NCBI GenBank assembly: GCA_027625915.1
Contig: JANTQA010000045.1
Location: 1,302,001-1,366,000 of the forward strand
Direction: 5' to 3'
Length of the DNA: 64,000 nucleotides
Origin: Anaeramoeba flamelloides
Taxonomy: Eukaryota > Metamonada > Anaeramoebidae
Each line of letters opens with the position of its first letter. The stretch's first letter is position 1. Positions 58,365 to 64,000 of this stretch are shown piece after piece. Made by a program: the position numbers and the translations under genes. The notes beneath the pieces were generated by a model. It made no database searches. It had not been told where the DNA came from and saw only the letters and a program-made list of their open reading frames with translations.

Positions 58365-60202
58365 TTATTGAAAATAAATCCTTAACGGGTTAATTGCGAA
58401 AAAAAATTCCATAATATAAATTGGTATTAAAACATAAGTAAAATTCTCCAAACGAAGTGTATCTAAATAGAAAACCAATAAAATTTCACTTATAAGGAGT
58501 GGCAACAGAATAACTCCAAATACCAAAATGTATACAAAATATAAATAGGAAACAGATTCTGAATCATCTGCTATGCAGCACGATAGGAACTCGAAGGCTG
58601 CTGATATAAAGGGGATAGCGTGTATATAAAAAATTGGAATGAATATGTATGCCCAATTTGAATCGATATAATTATCTAATTTCAATGCAAGAATAATGAC
58701 AAATATGAAAAATGCAAGAGGTGCTGATAAAATCGGAAGAAAAGAAATAAATTCACCAATATTTTCTGAATCTGGTTTGAAACATATTTTCAAGCAATAT
58801 TCTTTAACCACGCAAATTAAGAAAAAGATTTCGAAAGGGATCAAAATAAAAGTCCATTTGGCACCAATCATACTGACAGATTTAAATAACAATAGAAGAA
58901 TTGAAACTGTAAATAGTGTAACCAGAAATAGAACATTCATTTCACTGCTTTGGAGTTTTTTGTTCGTTTTAAACAAGACAAACAACATACCCATGATTTT
59001 GAAAAAAATAAAACCTAGCAATAATAATAGTGGGAATATTGCCCAAAACTGGTATTTGCGTTTTGCCTTATTGACCACAAAAATGTTCATCAATATTGTG
59101 CTAGGTATAATAAAAAATATTAAAAAAACTGAAATGACTCTTATGAAAGCCCAATACCCTGACCAAAATTCTCTTACTGACTTGTTATAGAGATACCTTT
59201 TCTGATTTTTCCTGACAAAATCCTGTTTTTGTTTCTCGATCGATTTGATTTGCTTGAGCTTGTCAACTAAGATCTCCTTTGGGCTTTGTAATTGGCTTAT
59301 ATGGTCGAGTCTTATCCTTTTGACAGAATTAATTTTCACATTCCCTATTTGATTGCTTATTTTGTTATCCTCTTCTGAGCTATTGTAGCCTTCCAACCGT
59401 TTTTCTAACTCGTCATGTAATTCCTTATTAAGTGTTCCATAAATTTTTACAAGTTTTTTTTCCATTTCCAAATCGCTTGTGTTAATCATTAATTTTTCCC
59501 AGATAAATAAGGAATCATTTTGGTACGATAATTCTCTCCAAAGCTCTTGATCATCCACAACATCAAAAAATACCGAAGACAAATACTGTAAATACAATAG
59601 TTTGATTGGGGGTAAGTATGAAAAGATATTGAATAAAACTGGAATGTTTTTCAAAGAAGGAAATTTTTTTTTAAGTTTTGATTTTCAGGTTTTTTTCAAC
59701 CAATTTTCAACCAGCCTCTTTTTTGGAACACTCTGTTATTCTTTTGTGTTGTGTTTTTCCGAAGAAAATGATTTTTGCGAAAAAAGTTTTTGTTGATCTT
59801 CTGAATGTTCTCTTTTCAGGAAACCTTAACAACACAAAAATTAAAAAACTTTACAAGCACTTCAAAGATCAGTCTTTTTTTTTTTTTTTTTGAAAAAATC
59901 GCTACTTTTGATTGAAAATTCAGAGTAAACGGAACAGACACAACAAAACATAATTGTCCATCCAAAAGAAAATCAAAAATTGAAAAAGAGAAAATACTTG
60001 GATCAGGTAGTTGATCAAGAGACAATTCGTTTTCAGATGGTGGTTCTGTTGGGTTTTCTTGTATAGGACCAATTTTCCCAAACACAAAGTCATTCCAATT
60101 ATAATTACCAATATAAAGAACAGTCTCTTGCCTGTAATTTACATAACGGTGGAGTTCAGTTTCATGTAACAATTCTGATGAAAGAGAAAAGTTGTCTATC
60201 AT
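58365..60202 (-). CDS. F-box protein fused to a TMEM185-like multi-pass membrane region
   Basis: Exons on the minus strand are 59998-60202 and 58365-59638, joined in phase 1 to give 492 aa. The join rebuilds an F-box at residues about 62-108: LSLDQLPDPILFNIFSYLPP...LW. F-boxes bind Skp1 in SCF ubiquitin ligases. A charged linker follows (about 125-230). From about residue 232 come about eight membrane helices, in pairs in which a helix ends with a Leu-Asp step, then a (W/F)(A/T)(Y/F)(I/V)(F/L)IPI motif opens the next helix: ALKLDNYIDSNWAYIFIPI, VFYLDTLRLENFTYVLIPI, GAKWTFILIPF. This recalls the TMEM185 / fragile-X-F family ([20 protein letters not shown]). The join of F-box and membrane part lies inside exon 2, so it is not a splicing artefact. 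A membrane-anchored SCF receptor is an inference. Confidence 0.85.
59639..59997 (-). other. Intron of the F-box/TMEM185-like gene
   Basis: 359-nt phase-1 intron, donor GTATTT at 59997 and acceptor CATTCCAG at 59639. No other AG lies between the upstream in-frame stop and the F-box, so the acceptor is well constrained. Confidence 0.82.
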
Positions 60203-60339
60203 TAACAAAAAACCAAAAAATGAACAAAATTTTCCAAAAAATGTTCAGGTAAAAAAGATCAAAAATCTTGAAACAATCTTCAAATTTGATTGGATCTCTT
60301 GGATACTGTTAATTGAACAATAAAAGGATCAAAATTTTT

Positions 60340-60850
60340 ATTCAACTATTCCAACAAAAAAAACACTCAGGCACTAATTTCAATAAATTCTCAGAGTATG
60401 AATTTCTTAAAGGGAAATTAATAATTTTGCTTCTTTTGAGGTGAATTAAAAATTTGAAATTACAAGATTTCTAAAAAATCTTATTTTAGGAAAGCTGAAT
60501 GAAAATTTTGTACCATTTATTTTTCAACTATTAGTATCTTTTGAAAACAAAATCTGAAAATAAAAAGATAATTTCAATTTATTAATTGTTTCCAAATAAA
60601 TCAGAAAAAAATTTTCATTCAGCTTTCCAAAAAATAGTCTTTTTAAATCAGGCAACAAATCAAAATTTTTAATTCAAATTAAAATTTCTAATTATTTATT
60701 TCCGTTTTTAGAATTGGGACTTTGATGATTTAATATTAATTATTTAGTCTGAGTTTTTTTAGAAAGTCAAATGAAAACTTTGATCTTTTTATTTTGTAAT
60801 TAACAGGAATCTTTGGGATAAGCAAACGAGGTTTTAAATTTGGAATTATA
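60340..60850 (+). repeat. Repeat family I, copy 2, with foldback
   Basis: GGAAATTAATAATTTTGCTT and AGCTGAATGAAAATTTTGTA match 5700-5830. The segment then repeats itself inverted: TTTTCATTCAGCTTTCCAAA at about 60615 and TTTATTTTGTAATTAAC at about 60788. Confidence 0.62.
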
Positions 60851-61911
60851 TCTTCATCAATATTAAAGCACTTTAATGAGTATATAAAAAAAATTAACCC
60901 AAATGTGCAAAAATGATTCAATTAATTTTTTATTTTTTCTATTAAAAGTGTGATTTTAACATTATAGATAATATTTTTTGGGTATCTATACAAGGCACAG
61001 TAAACCTGATAAAATTTTTGATATATTTAGAGGCACTCTATTGTATTTAAAAAATATAGAAAGTGATTTGGACTAGAAACGTCAAGAGAAAAATTAATTT
61101 ACCGTGATTAAAAATAATGCGTGCACAACGACTATAATCAATGTTTCAAAATTTAACCCTTGATTTTTATTACTTCTTGTTCCAATGCAACATCCATTTT
61201 ACTACTTAATAGTATACCTAAGTTCAAATCAATTTTGAAAGTAAACTCTTATATATTTTCAGCAAAATTTAAATTAGGAATATAATTTGTTGAAAAATTT
61301 TGTTATATTCCCAATTTTTTTTTGGAATTTTTTTTTTTTTTTTGATGATAAAAATATTCTCAAAATTTATACAATTTTTTGTGATAAGATAAATTTTCAA
61401 ATTTCGAATTTTTTGACAAAATTATAGAACTTTAAGAAAACAATACCATATTTAATTAGGGTATATTGTTGGTTTCTTAGAACGGTTACTGTATTGGTAT
61501 TCTATAATAATAATTATAATAATAATAAAAAAAAAAAGACTTTATTTTGAAGCATCAATTAAACTTTTCTACACACTTTATTTCAACAACAGTGCTTTCT
61601 ACAAATTCAAAAAAAATCAACATATACAATGTCTTTTTAAAAAATGAAATAATTTTCATTTAGACCATTGGATATATTGTCAAGTTCTCTGTATCTTGTG
61701 CACATATCCAAAAACTATCACTGTTAATGATTAAACTTACAATTTAATCCGAAAAAATGAACAATTAAAAAAATCATTTTTGAACATTTCTCCACCTTTT
61801 TTCGTTTTTTTTTTGAAGTTAGATAAAAATTCTTTGTTATTTTCATTTTTCTTTTTGATTTTGAAAAAAAATAAAATAAATGAAAAAAAGATTAAAAAAA
61901 TTGGTATGATC
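60851..61911. other. Gene-free stretch
   Basis: AT-rich. An AATAAT run at 61506-61528. Nothing else recognised. Confidence 0.4.
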
Positions 61912-62479
61912 TAAACTCTATTTCACTCAAAGTGGCCCAGCCAAAAATGAAAAATTCACTTTATTTCTAATAATCAGCCAAACTTAGATTGTTTAGAAAT
62001 ACGAGAAACAATAAACTTCATATAAGAGTCCATGATTATAAAAGAAACCCCTGAACAAACCATAAATTTCAAATTAAAAAAAAAAAGTTAAAAAAATTTT
62101 TGGGCCCCATTCATTGGAACGTCTCGTGCAAAATTCTCAATTTCTTTAGGAAATTAAAATTATTGATAATAAGATTTTTTACTTGTAAATGCATGAATTT
62201 TAAAAGAACATACAAAGCTTAACTTTTCTTAAGGTTTATTTCATTTTTCAAACATTTTTTTTTTCAAAGTATTGTTCAAAAAAAAATAAAAAAGAAAAGA
62301 AGAAAAAAATAAAAAAAAAAAAAAAGCAACAAGCAAAAAACAAAATTTTACAAAATGAGAAAAAATGATTTTGATCTAAAAATTGAAAATTTTAGTTTGA
62401 TAAGAGTTATGAATTAAACTCATAGAATGTCTTCCCTTTCTTCAATAAAACTGGGCCCCTTTGACTGAAAAAGAGTTTA
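61912..62479. repeat. Repeat family D (C-type ends, A-type interior)
   Basis: 568 bp. Starts TAAACTCTATTTCACTCAAA then GTGGCCCAG; ends GGGCCCCTTTGACTGAAAAA then GAGTTTA. Inside, TTACAAAATGAGAAAAAATG then ATTTTGATCTAAAAATTGAA matches the interior of reversed family A copies. Confidence 0.8.
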
Positions 62480-64000
62480 TATTGGCAAAAAATTCAATTA
62501 AAAAAATGTGTAATAGAATCCCCTTTTTAAAAAATCAAAATTTAAACTAAAAATTACTGTGATCTTATTGTAAATTTCCAAAGTGGGTAAAATTTCTTTA
62601 ATTTTTAATATAATTTGTTATCTTTAAGTAAACAATCAATTTAATCCCATTTAATCTAATTTATGATTATTTTGTAACCCCCTATAGTAGAAAATGTGAG
62701 GATTTTGAAAGACACTTGAGATTAAAATAACTCATCTGAGAATTGTAAAAAAGAAAAAAATATCTTTAATATCAATAATACCCAAAAAATACACTTCAAA
62801 ACTGATATTGTTGTTTTCAAAATTATAATTCACCAATATTTAAATTAAAATTTGTTCTCTTTCATTTGAGACTTTTTTCTAAAAATTTCTTAATTTTAAT
62901 GTTGTTTTTTGGGATATCAATGGTAAATCACTTTTTGGTTGGTTTTTAATTGGGATTAGGTAATATAAATTCTTTATGTTTTTTTTTTCATTATAAAAAA
63001 AATATTTTTCACTAAATAACTTGACCCTTAATATATCTTTTTTTAGGAAACCTAGTTACAAAAAAAAACAATTCATTAGATACTCAAGATAAAAAAAAAT
63101 TATTCAGGGATCAGGAATCTACAACACCAATGCCAAAATTTGAATGTATTTTACTGATTAAGTTATCTACTTACACTTTTTTTGGAGAAGTCAAGTGTCA
63201 AAAAAAGCTGATAAAATCAGAAACCTAGAAAAGAATATTTTTTCAATGAGATCCCAATTTTTTTCCATTTTTTTCAGATTAAAAAAACATTTTAATTCAT
63301 TTTATTACTTACATTTAAAAATATTAATTACCTTTTTTATAACAATTTCTATCATTATTACAAAATACCAAGTCTTTTCTACCAGGAATACAAATAAAAG
63401 AAGTTTTTTTTACAAATTTGAGAAAATCATATTGGTTAACCAAAAAATTGATTTATTCGACATATTATGAAATATTTATATTTTCTTAAGAAAAATAACC
63501 ATAAAAATTAAAATTTTAAACTCCTTTACAATATTTTCCTTAGAAATTTGTTTTTTTTCACTAAGATAAAATTCGATTTTTTAAAATAAAATTTTCTTTC
63601 TGATATTTGAGAATTAGGTAATTTTATCCTCAAAATTCAAAATCAATTATTTTTTGACAAAAATGATTTAAATAGTTAGATCTTTTCTAGCAAATAAGAC
63701 CAAACGAATTTTTATATTTTTTTTTTGAATTTTTTAAAAAGTTTTGAATTAATTTTCATTTTTTTTAATTTCTTGAAAACAAGAAAATGATTTTTTAAAA
63801 AACTAAAAGAATAAAAATTATTTTGCTTAATAGATCAAAATTTCCTTTATATAATTTTGTTAAAATTCTATCAAAATTTCATTTATTTAATCATCTATAT
63901 CTCAATTAGTTTTATTTATCTAAGATTTATATTGAAATATTAACAATTAAAAATGAAAAATAAATAAATTTTTTTTCTTTCAAAATCAAGACTTTACAAC
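62480..64000. other. Gene-free stretch to the window end
   Basis: AT-rich. The longest frame (63195, 91 codons) is Phe/Lys/Ile-rich and has no domain features. Confidence 0.45.

Noticed and set aside
58696-59190. 164-codon plus-strand frame
   Set aside because: Antisense shadow of the F-box/TMEM185-like gene, whose minus frame has the real motifs.
61600-62480. Hidden gene around family D
   Set aside because: Only short, lysine-rich frames. The conserved sequence is explained by the repeat ends.
63195-63470. 91-codon plus-strand frame
   Set aside because: Phe/Ile/Lys-rich with no domain or GC rise. Expected by chance in DNA this AT-rich.
1-64000. Retrovirus-like, LTR, Polinton or LINE elements
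   Set aside because: No reverse transcriptase, integrase, protease, capsid or polymerase-like frame and no long direct terminal repeats were recognised.
1-64000. CRISPR arrays, operons, ribosome binding sites
   Set aside because: The sequence is eukaryotic (spliceosomal introns, split tRNA). No regularly spaced short repeats of the CRISPR kind were seen.

Overview
This is a eukaryotic, very AT-rich and gene-poor window. It has GT-AG introns, a tRNA gene with an intron, and proteins found only in eukaryotes: a Prp31 splicing factor, ribosomal protein uS12/RPS23, a Lung-7TM receptor of the GPR107/108 type, and a UAS-UBX protein of the FAF2 type. Lys-Glu (KEKEKE) tracts coded by AAAGAA-like repeats, and intergenic DNA made almost only of A/T homopolymers, suggest a free-living amoeboid protist. 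My best guess is an Anaeramoeba-like genome. The organism is inferred from style only, at low confidence.

Layout. 1-2730: repeats. 2731-2852: tRNA-Ile(UAU) with a 49-nt intron. 2853-12427: repeats, a decayed coding stretch near 6.9 kb, a doubtful KE-repeat membrane ORF at 7.1 kb and a 0.74-kb tandem duplication at 9.9-11.4 kb. 12428-13501: FAF2-like gene. 14-17 kb: repeats. 17705-19945 (minus): 746-aa multi-pass membrane protein with a long foldback repeat just upstream. 20.7-27.7 kb: foldbacks and repeats. 27793-28491: eight-EF-hand protein. 28.8-33.9 kb: dense, nested repeats. 34189-35838: PRPF31. 36-39.5 kb: repeats. 39526-40485 (minus): RPS23, four exons. 41-45 kb: repeats. 45590-52585 (minus): GPR107-like gene with a 5.0-kb intron. 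53.6-58 kb: repeats. 58365-60202 (minus): F-box protein fused to a TMEM185-like membrane region. 60.2-64 kb: repeats.

The genes do not form an operon or pathway. They are unrelated housekeeping genes (translation, splicing, ER/Golgi membrane traffic, ubiquitin/p97 adaptor, calcium binding). Coding DNA is visibly richer in G+C than its surroundings, and that contrast helped place exons.

The main unexpected content is a set of non-autonomous repeats with inverted ends. Several families that differ internally (A, C/D, E, F) share the same outermost bases, TAAACT...AGTTTA, which suggests one mobilising machinery with TA targets. A second kind (M) is a nearly fully palindromic ~200-bp element with CAGTCAG ends and TA flanks. 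A third kind is long foldbacks with 100-160-bp arms. No transposase gene was recognised. No retrovirus-like or Polinton-like element was seen.
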